Part shown: piece after piece, positions 9,301 to 16,267 of the stretch | Numbering within the stretch: position 1 is the stretch's first letter | Layout: the number at the start of each line of letters is the position of its first letter | From: Oligosphaera ethanolica | GTDB lineage: Bacteria > Verrucomicrobiota > Lentisphaeria > Oligosphaerales > Oligosphaeraceae | DNA: 64,000 bases | Assembly (NCBI RefSeq): GCF_030814695.1 | Contig: NZ_JAUSVL010000001.1 | Coordinates: 5,182,227 to 5,246,226, forward strand | Direction: 5' to 3' | Notes under the pieces: generated by a model | Told to the model about the DNA's origin: nothing | The model's database searches: none | What the model saw: only the letters and a program-made list of their open reading frames with translations | Program-made: the position numbers and the translations under genes

Positions 9301-9589
9301 CAAGGCCGCCGGCACGGGCCTGACGCTCACCAAGGCCGACTACGTCTTCCTCTACGATCCGTGGTGGAACCCCGCCGTCGAACGCCAGGCCATCGACCGC
9401 ACCCACCGTATCGGCCAGGACAAAACCGTCATCGCCTACAAACTCATCGTCCAAGACTCCGTCGAAGAAAAAGTCCTCGCCCTGGTGGAGAAAAAGCGCG
9501 AGCTGTTCAACGCCGTCATGGACGGCGCCCAGGAACACGCGGCGTCCAGCCGCCTCAGTCTCGTCGAACTCAAGGAGCTGCTGCGCTGA
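6344..9589 (+). CDS. SNF2-family DEAD/DEAH helicase with SWIM zinc finger
   Basis: A 1,081-residue Swi2/Snf2-type DNA-dependent ATPase. Near the N-terminus C78-x-C80 and C87-x-H89 form a SWIM zinc finger (CSCGYINPTCIH), a domain that often accompanies bacterial SNF2 proteins. The helicase core begins near residue 620 with LRAYQRDGVRFLADR. Walker A is DDMGLGKT at about 651-658, and motif II is DEAQ at about 753-756. Motif III follows as LTGTPLEN, and the second RecA lobe has LVFSQFTSMLDI, SLKAAGTGLTLT and the arginine-finger motif QAIDRTHRIGQ. All motifs are intact, so it should be an active ATPase. The biological role (transcription recycling, repair or defence) cannot be fixed; no partner genes of a known defence system lie nearby. 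Confidence 0.93.
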   Translation: MNFSRLSYPPSPPPWLARWPSETAINALFSTGIQRASLSSLNREDDADFQWDDHQLRMRLGNQSTSWTLANGQWQQKCSCGYINPTCIHAFATHVLLKIICRREQWPLPGPDGAKATAAANTGGNAPLTRIGATTQRLRQESFGNFFQDQDQRPRSGRPCELEIEADFLHEPGKVGMRFYAKDEGMRQLLSLSALRNAGFQLTQHQPPSRLWPDKDQLFLRWLFPILKKLRFNDLNLKMHKLDEEEFRAWLSRWRDVPGRFLDRATQEFVKPGGFSTPVDFSIELQDQGEWVLIEALFHLSDGRHLRCHELLQEFPADSPAASITRRQIFSFQPPVPWAILNEYFAKKSPRMRREAISSHLKELINERLDIVSGDCVSKEESDARDIRVNARQEGDAFVISATLAGAALSPDATQALPADIIERQGRFVIRSSGGALVQALQQSLRELAAHGSVSNDAVRLPATGENAMALRAFWRQLPAAIGKLNAAPLRQLLGDNAAELLPMVEMRDQRAFVSVDISFAVGGARISATELARISRSQQPAFRISSGEWLSIDPQKAAALLVACRQDDFADFQGTMLRRDAQAKLQQLVKDPRFNVAPASRSFYEQLRTEVIPEQPSLPPELEPILRAYQRDGVRFLADRCLCGAGAILADDMGLGKTLQIISLLGAWQRQAQTSGKSFTALVVCPASVIGVWLQQSQQFCPDLPVQALRGTRRGREAILAEKGSRVLVTNYGLVRQDIDILAATPFDFVILDEAQNIKNPAAQVTQAVKALQTSQRLALTGTPLENQLSDLWSIMDFLNPGLFGDLDHFNDAYNGGSDGHARLSRRLAPVMLRRTKEQVATELPPRIEEVLRVEMPPEQLELYNRALLFAREKLQEHGAADVLASLTRLRQICCHAELLHKTPSDTPSAKLDLLLEHLQELHGSGHSALVFSQFTSMLDIIARELDKLSIPYYVITGETPVEQRAKRVEAFSSSPEPAVFLLSLKAAGTGLTLTKADYVFLYDPWWNPAVERQAIDRTHRIGQDKTVIAYKLIVQDSVEEKVLALVEKKRELFNAVMDGAQEHAASSRLSLVELKELLR

Positions 9590-9700
9590 CCTCATAGCGC
9601 CCGGACGGCGCTGCCGCCGGCATAATCGCATGTATCTTATGACGCGGCCAATGCCCGCAGCCACACCGTGGCCGCCGCGCCTGAACCAGGAGTTGTCGTC

Positions 9701-11113
9701 ATGACGTCCAATCCCATACCCTTCGTGTGCAAATGCTGCGGCGCCTGCTGCCGCTGGCCGGGCATCGTCCGCGTCAACACTGACGAAATTCGCGCCATCG
9801 CCGCTCACCTCAGCCTGAGTGAGGACGACTTTCGCGATCAGTATACGCGCCTCGCGCCTGACCGCACGTCGCTCATTCTCACCGAGGCCCCCGGCGGCGC
9901 CTGCATCTTTCTTGACGCGGCAAACCGCTGCCGCATCAACCCCGTCAAGCCCGAGCAATGCCGGGGCTTTCCGGAAAAATGGAACGTTCCACCGGAATAC
10001 CAGCAGCTCTGCGCTGGCTTTCGCGCCCTCGCCTCAGCCAAGAAACAGCAACGGCGCGCCGCGTCCTCCTGCGGCATCGGTCATATACACGTCCTCGGGC
10101 ACCCCCTTCTGCCCCTGTCCGTCGAAGATGCTCCCGCAGACGCGCAGGTCTTCACCTGCCATAACTTCTGTCTGCTCCTCGACTATTTGGGCATCCCCTT
10201 CACCTACTACGGCATCAGCGGCTCGCAGGTGCCAGGCGAAGGCAATTTTGCGGACTGCGGCCGCCCCACCGGCCCCTGGCGCTACGGCAACCGCTGGCAC
10301 AAGACCTACACCCAACGCCTCAACCGGCAACTCGCCAAGCGCCTCAGCAACGACCGCACCCCAGAAATCATCTGCTCGCTCTATGGCGCTGCCCAAGCCG
10401 ACATTGATCCCGCTGGCCGCCCCGTCAGCGAACCCCTCCTCGGCTATGACCACTGCTGGACGCCATACCGCGTCTTCCCATCCTACGCCCACCAGCATGT
10501 CATCTACGCCAAACAAGAGGACTTCACCAAAAACAACCGCTTCTTCGATACGGTCATCCCACACTTCGTCAATGCTGACGACTACTGGATCGCCGCCCAC
10601 AGCGACGACTACCTGCTCTACCTCGGCCGCGATGCCGCCGACAAGGGCATCGACATCGCTCGCCAATGCGCCGACGCCTGCAAGCTGCCCCTCCAATGCG
10701 TCCATGACAACTGCTTCGGCGCCGACAAATCCGAGCTCATCGCCCGCGCCCGCGCCGTGCTCATGCCCACCCTCTACGTGGAGCCCTTCGGCTATGTCGC
10801 CATCGAAGCCCAATTTTGCGGCACACCCGTCATCACCACCGACTGGGGCGCCTTCACCGAAACCATCGTCCACGGCGTCACCGGCTTCCGTTGCCGCACC
10901 GCCGCCGAATTCAACCGCGCCGTCGCCCTCGCGCCGTCTCTCAACCGGCAGGCCATCCGCAAATACGCCTGCGACCACTACAGCATCGAAGCCGTCGCCC
11001 CCGCATACGCCGCATATTTCGATTTCGTCTGGAATGTTCACAAAAATGGTGGATATTATGCCCCTGACGCCATCCGAGACCAGCGACAATGGGGCAACAG
11101 CCCATTCGCATAG
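9701..11113 (+). CDS. Fusion of a YkgJ-type cysteine-cluster domain and a GT4-like glycosyltransferase
   Basis: A protein of about 470 residues with two unrelated parts. Residues 1-115 carry the cysteine-cluster pattern of the YkgJ/COG0727 family (CKCCGACCRWPG, then CIFLDAANRCRINPVKPEQCRGFP), predicted to bind zinc or an iron-sulfur cluster. From about residue 120 a group 1 glycosyltransferase begins (HVLGHPLLPL, FTCHNFCLLLDYLGI, TYYGISGS). It ends with the donor-binding C-terminal half PTLYVEPFGYVAIEAQFCGTPVITTDWGAF. The ATG at 9701 has AGGAG eight bases before it. No internal start at the junction would restore a free glycosyltransferase, so it reads as a true fusion or a frame-joined gene pair. 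Confidence 0.75.
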   Translation: MTSNPIPFVCKCCGACCRWPGIVRVNTDEIRAIAAHLSLSEDDFRDQYTRLAPDRTSLILTEAPGGACIFLDAANRCRINPVKPEQCRGFPEKWNVPPEYQQLCAGFRALASAKKQQRRAASSCGIGHIHVLGHPLLPLSVEDAPADAQVFTCHNFCLLLDYLGIPFTYYGISGSQVPGEGNFADCGRPTGPWRYGNRWHKTYTQRLNRQLAKRLSNDRTPEIICSLYGAAQADIDPAGRPVSEPLLGYDHCWTPYRVFPSYAHQHVIYAKQEDFTKNNRFFDTVIPHFVNADDYWIAAHSDDYLLYLGRDAADKGIDIARQCADACKLPLQCVHDNCFGADKSELIARARAVLMPTLYVEPFGYVAIEAQFCGTPVITTDWGAFTETIVHGVTGFRCRTAAEFNRAVALAPSLNRQAIRKYACDHYSIEAVAPAYAAYFDFVWNVHKNGGYYAPDAIRDQRQWGNSPFA

Positions 11114-11139
11114 TAAATCGTGATATAGGAGTGTACCAA

Positions 11140-11427
11140 ATGGCTACTTCCCGCAAAAAACAGAATGACGATTTTCTGTTTGCCTCTGATGAAAAAGCCA
11201 GCCGCCGCAAACGCGTCGCGGCTCCGACCACCCCCGTAGCCGGCCCCTCCGGCCCGGCCATGTCAGGCGGCCCCTCCGGCCCGGCCATGTCCGGCGGCCC
11301 CTCCGGCCCAGCCATGTCAGGCGGCCCCTCTGGCCCAGCCATGTCCGGCACCCCCGGCAAAGTCGACGCCCCCAAACGCCGCCGCCGCGCCGTAGACGAA
11401 AATACCCTCAAACAACTCTACGGCTGA
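11140..11427 (+). CDS. Small basic protein with GPSGPAMSG tandem repeats
   Basis: A 95-residue hypothetical protein. The ATG at 11140 has AGGAG upstream and follows the fusion glycosyltransferase gene after 26 bp, so they may form an operon. The ends are polar and basic (MATSRKKQNDDFLFASDEKA at the start; KRRRRAVDENTLKQLYG at the end). The centre consists of four perfect nine-residue repeats (GPSGPAMSG) encoded by 27-bp DNA units at 11242-11349. The collagen-like spacing of Gly and Pro suggests a flexible, extended linker. I recognise no family. The clear ribosome-binding site and the preserved frame through the repeats argue that it is translated. Confidence 0.6.
   Translation: MATSRKKQNDDFLFASDEKASRRKRVAAPTTPVAGPSGPAMSGGPSGPAMSGGPSGPAMSGGPSGPAMSGTPGKVDAPKRRRRAVDENTLKQLYG
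11242..11349 (+). repeat. Four 27-bp coding repeats
   Basis: Four consecutive 27-bp units begin GGCCCCTCCGGCCC (GGCCCCTC(C/T)GGCCC(A/G)) at 11242, 11269, 11296 and 11323. They differ only at synonymous positions (for example TCAGGC versus TCCGGC). They encode GPSGPAMSG in the small basic protein. Confidence 0.85.
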
Positions 11428-11509
11428 GCTTGAGATTGCGCTTGCGCTTGCGCTAGAGCTTGAGCTGAGCTCAACTCAGATCGGCAGCGACCACACACCA
11501 TTGCTTCCA

Positions 11510-11545
11510 GCGGGCAGGCACCTACACGGGCCTGCCCGCATTCGT
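11510..11545 (+). terminator. Hairpin downstream of the small basic protein gene
   Basis: GCGGGCAGGC at 11510-11519 pairs perfectly with GCCTGCCCGC at 11530-11539 around a ten-base loop. Only ATTCGTT follows instead of a long T-run, so this is a weak or factor-assisted terminator, or an mRNA 3-prime end hairpin. Confidence 0.5.
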
Positions 11546-11598
11546 TCCCCCGATCAGACCGATCCCAATGCTCTTCACTTAGTGTACTGGCAATGGTT

Positions 11599-11935
11599 GG
11601 CGAGGAGTTGATTGGTAACCATGCGCAAGATCATTCGCAGAAGTTTTGAGCGCCGAAGGCGCGACCTAAGATAGCCCAGGGCAAGCGACGCCGAAGGCGG
11701 CGCGACGCCCTGGGTAAGAGGCCTCAACCATTATGAGCCCTGTAGGGGCGACCTAAAAGACCATCGACGATGGGGCGCAGCGCGCAATACTGCAGCAGTC
11801 AATGAGTTCCATTGCCTCTTTGGCCCCAGTCAGCTGCGCCGACTGGGGCCAAAGAGGCCGAGGAACACGGCCTTAGTTGGCGCTTTACCCAGGGCGGCGC
11901 ACGCTTTCAGCGTGCTTGCCCTGGGCTGTCATATT
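11599..11935. repeat. Composite hairpin repeat element
   Basis: No gene is visible between 11428 and 12177. Bases 11599-11661 are an inverted copy of 403-467. CCCAGGG at 11674-11680 pairs with CCCTGGG at 11707-11713. CCTCTTTGGCCCCAGTC at 11815-11831 pairs perfectly over 17 bp with 11841-11857. Further small GC hairpins, such as GCACGCTTTCAGCGTGC near 11900, follow. The same architecture occurs at 18130-18480, 26921-27266 and 38165-38462. Confidence 0.75.
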
Positions 11936-12044
11936 TCGCGCTTTCAGCGCTTCTGCCGCTTCGCGGCGATGAAATGCCGCGATGACAAAAGGCTTTTTGG
12001 TTGAAACAACTCGCGCCAGGGAAATCGTTAAGTTAAGAGCATTG

Positions 12045-12116
12045 GACCGATCAGACCGATCAGGTCGACGATCCGTCGGATCCGTCCGATCCGTCCGATC
12101 CGTCCGCGAATAAAGA
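12045..12116. repeat. 9-bp minisatellite
   Basis: GACCGATCA units are followed by GATCCGTCC/GATCCGTCG units. This is the same two-part arrangement as at 4080-4251. It lies downstream of the PdxR-like gene's stop codon. Confidence 0.85.
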
Positions 12117-12177
12117 CCGACGCTTTGCCCGCTCCGTCCGCGATACCCGGCGGCAGAGCCGCCTGCTCGTTTCACCG

Positions 12178-13593
12178 TCATCCCAACCATGCGCGTTCGA
12201 GTCGGCGCAGCAGATCAGGGATCCCCGCCATTTCCATTGATGCAAAGCCCATGACCACGGTGCTTGTAGGTATATTGCATGGCGCATTGCAAAACGCCGA
12301 CAGCCCCCGCAGGGCAACGCCTTGCTGCGCCGCACGCCGCACCATGTCGCTTTCGCTAAGGCCGCGTTTCAGCTTGAGCAGTATGTGCAGGCCGACGGAT
12401 TTGCCGCTGATGTCGACATCGGGCGCCAGACGGCTTGCTGCAAGTGCCTCAAGCAATGCGTCGTGTTTGGCTTTATACGTTGCTTTCATGCGCGTAAAGT
12501 GCCGGGCAAAGTGCCCCTCACTCAGAAAGCGCGCCATGACGTGCTGTTCGAAGCCCGGCACCGTGCACGCATAAAAAGACAACACGCGTTCATAGCGCCT
12601 CAGCAAGGCCGGCGGCAGCACCATGTAACTGATCCGCAAGGACGGCGCCAGGCTTTTCGCAAAGGTATTCACGTAAATGACTCGGCCATGGTTGTCCAGC
12701 CCCGTCAACGCCGGGATCGGTCGCCCCGCAAAGCGAAACTCGCTGTCGTAATCGTCTTCAATAATCACCATGTCTTTCTCGGCGGCCAGCGCCAACAGCT
12801 CCAGCCGTTTCTGTATGGGCATGATGATTCCCAGGGGAAAATGATGCGAAGGAGTGATATGCACCACGTCCGCCAACGATCCACGCAACGCCCGCAGGTC
12901 GATACCATCCTCCCCCATGCCAACGCGCGACACGGCAACGCCGTAGGCTCCGAGTATGCTTGAAACCTTGCCATAGCCGGGATTCTCAATGGCATAGCGC
13001 CGTTGCGTACCCAACAGCTGGATGAACAGACTCCATATCCACTCGCTGCCGGCACCGATAACGACCTGCTCCGGCTCCGCGCGGATCCCCCGATACTTCA
13101 GCAAATACGACACTATCGCCTCCCGCAAGGCCAAAATGCCCTTCGGCGGCGTATTGCCAACAATCGCCGGCCCCTCCTCTGACATCACTCGCCGCATCAG
13201 CCGGCTCCACACCGCAAAGGGAAAGGAATCCGCAGACACTGCGTAGGTGTTCAGGTCGTAAACAACTGAACTGCTATCATCAATTCGATCCGGCCGCTCC
13301 GGCTGATCACTCCGATCCGGCCGATCCGGCTTACGTTCCGCGCGCCAGGCCAAAGCGCTATCGAGCTCCACAAAATATCCGGAGCGCTCTTTGGCGTAGA
13401 TATAGCCTTCGGCCTTCAACTGCTCATAGGCTTTCTCAATGGTCACTTTGCTCACGCCAAAGGCTTCCGCAGCTTGGTTTTTCGATGGTAGGCGACCGCG
13501 CAAGGCACCACGGCAGATTTCATTGCGGATATGCTCGTAAACGGCCTCGTTGAGTGGCAAGCCGTTTGGATTGTCAAGTCGTTGCCAAGTCAT
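12178..13593 (-). CDS. pdxR: PdxR/MocR-family transcriptional regulator (GntR HTH + aminotransferase-like)
   Basis: A protein of about 471 residues with an N-terminal GntR winged helix (LNEAVYEHIRNEICRGAL, GVSKVTIEKAYEQLKAEGYIYAKERSGYFV) and a C-terminal fold type I aminotransferase-like domain that binds PLP. The PLP-domain motifs are PGYGKV, the aspartate pair in IIEDDYDSEFR and the Schiff-base lysine in NTFAKSLAPSLRISYMV. It diverges from pdxS-pdxT, the arrangement seen for PdxR regulators that sense PLP and control its synthesis. The inter-domain linker is made of a 9-bp repeat in frame (DRPDRSDQPERPDRIDD). ATG codons at 13596 and 13593 are both possible; the second lies at better distance from the GGGGG sequence upstream. 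Confidence 0.9.
   Translation of the reverse strand: MTWQRLDNPNGLPLNEAVYEHIRNEICRGALRGRLPSKNQAAEAFGVSKVTIEKAYEQLKAEGYIYAKERSGYFVELDSALAWRAERKPDRPDRSDQPERPDRIDDSSSVVYDLNTYAVSADSFPFAVWSRLMRRVMSEEGPAIVGNTPPKGILALREAIVSYLLKYRGIRAEPEQVVIGAGSEWIWSLFIQLLGTQRRYAIENPGYGKVSSILGAYGVAVSRVGMGEDGIDLRALRGSLADVVHITPSHHFPLGIIMPIQKRLELLALAAEKDMVIIEDDYDSEFRFAGRPIPALTGLDNHGRVIYVNTFAKSLAPSLRISYMVLPPALLRRYERVLSFYACTVPGFEQHVMARFLSEGHFARHFTRMKATYKAKHDALLEALAASRLAPDVDISGKSVGLHILLKLKRGLSESDMVRRAAQQGVALRGLSAFCNAPCNIPTSTVVMGFASMEMAGIPDLLRRLERAWLG
13284..13331 (-). repeat. In-frame 9-bp repeats inside the PdxR-like gene linker
   Basis: GATCCGGCC-type 9-bp units lie exactly at the linker between the DNA-binding and PLP-binding domains and encode PDR/SDQ/PER triplets. 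They resemble the intergenic GATCCGTCC minisatellites, and because the unit is three codons long it can expand without breaking the frame. Confidence 0.7.
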
Positions 13594-13610
13594 CATTGTC
13601 CCCCTGCAAC

Positions 13611-13668
13611 TGGCATTATCAAAATTCAGTTATGATGGCATTGTAATAATGCCAAAACAGTCTATACT
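13611..13668 (+). promoter_or_regulatory. pdxS promoter with a palindromic operator-like site
   Basis: A promoter-like pair TTGTAA (13641-13646) and TATACT (13663-13668) is spaced by 16 bp upstream of pdxS. The -35 lies inside the palindrome TGGCATT-N5-AATGCCA at 13636-13654, and a further half-site TGGCATT lies at 13611-13617. Two direct half-sites plus one inverted one match the layout of known PdxR/MocR operators. A regulator bound here would cover the -35 element. Confidence 0.6.
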
Positions 13669-13773
13669 ATAGCCCTACCCAAACGTGAAAGAAAAGCCGG
13701 CAACAACGCCGGCCACACTCACCCCGCCTGCCTGCAGGCAAGGACCATCCACAACCGCAACAAGGACAAGGCC

Positions 13774-14646
13774 ATGGACAATCGTTACGACCTCAACAAA
13801 AATCTCGCCCAGATGCTCAAGGGCGGCGTCATCATGGACGTCAGCAACCCCGAACAGGCCCGCATTGCCGAGGCCGCCGGCGCCTGTGCCGTCATGGCGC
13901 TGGAACGCATTCCGGCAGACATCCGTGCGGCTGGCGGTGTTTCGCGCATGAGCGACCCGAAAATGATCCGCAGCATCCAGGAGGCGGTGTCCATTCCCGT
14001 CATGGCCAAAGTCCGTATCGGCCACATCTGCGAAGCGCAGATCCTCCAGGCCATTGAGATTGATTTCATTGACGAAAGTGAAGTGCTGTCGCCCGCCGAC
14101 GACGTCTACCATATTGACAAGACGCAGTTCACCGTGCCCTTCGTTTGCGGTGCCAAGGACCTCGGCGAGGCCCTCCGCCGCATCAGCGAAGGCGCGGCCA
14201 TGATCCGCACCAAGGGCGAACCCGGTACTGGCGACGTCATCCAGGCCGTACGTCACCTGCGTATGATCATGAGCGATATCCGCCGTATCCAGTCCATGCG
14301 CCAAGACGAGCTATTCCAGGCCGCCAAGGCACTGCAAGTCGATGTCGCCCTGGTCAACTACGTCCACGAAAACGGGAAATTACCCGTGGTCAACTTTGCC
14401 GCCGGCGGCGTCGCCACGCCCGCTGACGCAGCACTGATGATGCAGCTTGGCGCTGAAGGCGTCTTCGTCGGCTCCGGCATCTTCAAATCCGGCAACCCCG
14501 CCAAACGGGCGGCGGCCATCGTCAAGGCCGTGACCAACTACCAGGATGCCAAGATGCTCGCGGAACTCTCCGAAGACCTCGGCGAAGCCATGGTCGGCAT
14601 CAACGAACAGGAAATCAAACTGCTGATGGCCGAGAGGGGCAAGTAA
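13774..14646 (+). CDS. pdxS: PLP synthase subunit PdxS (lyase)
   Basis: A 290-residue protein that condenses ribose 5-phosphate, glyceraldehyde 3-phosphate and ammonia into pyridoxal 5-phosphate. The two catalytic lysines are visible: K79 in VMAKVRIGH, which forms the chromophore imine, and K147 in [13 protein letters not shown]22 and the phosphate-binding segments [14 protein letters not shown] and GVFVGSGIF are also conserved. The family forms dodecamers that bind PdxT glutaminase, which is encoded three bases downstream. AAGGACAAGG precedes the ATG. PdxR control from the divergent gene is likely. Confidence 0.98.
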   Translation: MDNRYDLNKNLAQMLKGGVIMDVSNPEQARIAEAAGACAVMALERIPADIRAAGGVSRMSDPKMIRSIQEAVSIPVMAKVRIGHICEAQILQAIEIDFIDESEVLSPADDVYHIDKTQFTVPFVCGAKDLGEALRRISEGAAMIRTKGEPGTGDVIQAVRHLRMIMSDIRRIQSMRQDELFQAAKALQVDVALVNYVHENGKLPVVNFAAGGVATPADAALMMQLGAEGVFVGSGIFKSGNPAKRAAAIVKAVTNYQDAKMLAELSEDLGEAMVGINEQEIKLLMAERGK

Positions 14647-14649
14647 GCC

Positions 14650-15249
14650 ATGAACATCGGCGTCCTAGCACTGCAAGGGGCCTTTGCTGAACACCTCGCG
14701 GCACTCAGGAAACTCGGCGCCAACGGCGTGGAAATACGCCAACGTGCCGATTTCCACGCCGGCCTCGACGGCATCATCCTTCCCGGCGGCGAAAGCACGG
14801 TCATGGGTAAGCTCCTGCGCGAGCTCGAGCTCTACGCGCCCATCCGTGACGCCATCGCCGCCGGCATGCCCGTCCTCAGCACCTGCGCTGGCCTCATCCT
14901 CCTCGCCGAACGCGCCGAAAACAACGAGAAGACCTACTTCGCCCTCATGGACATCACCGTCCGCCGCAACGCCTACGGTCGCCAGCTCGGCAGCTTCCGC
15001 ACCACCACCGACATCGCCGGCATCGGGCCGTACCCCATGGTCTTTATCCGCGCACCTTTCATCAGCAGCGTCGGCCCTAAAGCCCACGTGCTCGCCACCG
15101 TCGACGGCCATGTCGTCGCCGCCCGCCAACAGAATATGCTGGCGACTGCCTTCCACCCGGAATTGACCGATGACCTCAGAGTGCACAGCTATTTCATCAA
15201 CATGATCGCACAAGTCAACGCAAATTGCTGCCAACAGCAAACCGCCTAG
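14650..15249 (+). CDS. pdxT: PLP synthase glutaminase subunit PdxT
   Basis: A 199-residue class I glutamine amidotransferase that releases ammonia from glutamine and channels it to PdxS. The catalytic triad is visible as C79 in STCAGLILLA and H169/E171 in AFHPELTDD. The N-terminus MNIGVLALQGAFAEH and the PGGEST motif are characteristic. It is separated from pdxS by only three bases, so translation is probably coupled. A strong hairpin terminator follows. Confidence 0.98.
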   Translation: MNIGVLALQGAFAEHLAALRKLGANGVEIRQRADFHAGLDGIILPGGESTVMGKLLRELELYAPIRDAIAAGMPVLSTCAGLILLAERAENNEKTYFALMDITVRRNAYGRQLGSFRTTTDIAGIGPYPMVFIRAPFISSVGPKAHVLATVDGHVVAARQQNMLATAFHPELTDDLRVHSYFINMIAQVNANCCQQQTA

Positions 15250-15255
15250 TCTAGA

Positions 15256-15315
15256 CCAGGCGCGTCGCGAGCTGCGCAGCAACATGGCCCGCGACGCGCT
15301 TGGTTCTTATTTTCC
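15256..15315 (+). terminator. Terminator of pdxS-pdxT
   Basis: CCAGGCGCGTCGCG at 15256-15269 pairs with CGCGACGCGCTTGG at 15290-15303 with a single mismatch. TTCTTATTTT follows directly. Confidence 0.75.
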
Positions 15316-15387
15316 TGTTGGAACAATCCCGTTTAAGAACAAAAACTGTCTAGCCTTTTCAGCTTAACAATTCTGCGAACTGTTTTA

Positions 15388-15415
15388 TTGACAGGCATAT
15401 TTAGCGTTCTATAGT
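15388..15415 (+). promoter_or_regulatory. Promoter upstream of pseudopilin gene 1
   Basis: TTGACA at 15388-15393 and TATAGT at 15410-15415 are spaced by 16 bp, close to the sigma-70 consensus. Transcription would start near 15422. This argues against the ATG at 15426 as the start codon and for the ATG at 15495. Confidence 0.7.
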
Positions 15416-15494
15416 AGCCCCACAAATGACAAGAGTCAGCGTGCTGAGTTCCTGCCTAAACGTGTCCCCATCCAACAACAAGCGAGTGAGGACG

Positions 15495-16178
15495 ATGATA
15501 CCGATCAAAGCACATCGCATTCAGCACCGGCCGCCGACAGCATGCCGCAATTTCACCCTCATTGAGCTGCTGGTCGTCATTGCCATTATTGCCGTTCTCT
15601 CTTCCATGCTCCTGCCCGCCTTACAGGGCAGTCGTGACCGCGCCTTGCAGAGCTACTGCAGCAATAACCTCCGGCAACTGGCACATGCGACCATCCTCTA
15701 CTCAAACGACAACCGCCGGCAGCTGCCCATGCCCTACCGCTTCCTGGACGATTTCACCCCCATCTACGAATACCTCAATGAACTAGAGGTCTTTGTCTGC
15801 CCAGGCAACCCATTATCCGTAGGAAAAGTCCCCAACGAAGCCGCCCTCAACGGCAAGACTGACTACATGATCTGGAATGGCACGGCCTTCGAAGATATTG
15901 AGAAAAATGGCAAAGACAACAACGGGCATGGCAACAACGTCAGCCCCTACAAGATCGATCCAAGCAACCCAAAATTCGCTAAAATTCTCGCTACCAAGAT
16001 CAAGGTGCCAGTGATTTACGATTATTGCGGCCCTGCCCACAATGACGACCGTATTAACATCGCCTTTATCGCCGATGGCCACGTCGGCATCCAGAAAGAC
16101 ATGAACAATCTCTGGACCCTCAACCACAAGGGCGAAATCAATCTAAAAAATGACGGCACAGCTTTCCCTACCCGCTGA
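15495..16178 (+). CDS. Pseudopilin-like protein (type II secretion G family, N-terminal methylation)
   Basis: A protein of about 227 residues. The prepilin cleavage and methylation signal reads [32 protein letters not shown], with the conserved Glu at position +5 after the leader peptide. The C-terminal domain contains short cysteine-bearing segments (EVFVCPGNP) and FIADGHVG, which resembles the H-X9-DG end of pseudopilin-like proteins abundant in Lentisphaerota and Planctomycetota. It probably assembles into or interacts with a type II secretion or pilus-like fibre after cleavage by prepilin peptidase. The leader here is longer than in the other two pseudopilins of the window. GTGAGG precedes the chosen ATG. 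Confidence 0.8.
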   Translation: MIPIKAHRIQHRPPTACRNFTLIELLVVIAIIAVLSSMLLPALQGSRDRALQSYCSNNLRQLAHATILYSNDNRRQLPMPYRFLDDFTPIYEYLNELEVFVCPGNPLSVGKVPNEAALNGKTDYMIWNGTAFEDIEKNGKDNNGHGNNVSPYKIDPSNPKFAKILATKIKVPVIYDYCGPAHNDDRINIAFIADGHVGIQKDMNNLWTLNHKGEINLKNDGTAFPTR

Positions 16179-16267
16179 TCACGCCCACGTCTTGCTGTCA
16201 CATTTTCCTGGTCATGCTTAACGTGAGGTTTCTTTGTGCCGTTTTCGCTTAAGGTCGAACTGAATCC

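Noticed and set aside
7608-9323. Plus-strand frame of 571 codons inside the SNF2 helicase gene
   Set aside because: It is Ser/Pro/Ala-rich noise typical of a shifted frame of a GC-rich gene; the helicase frame carries all SNF2 motifs.
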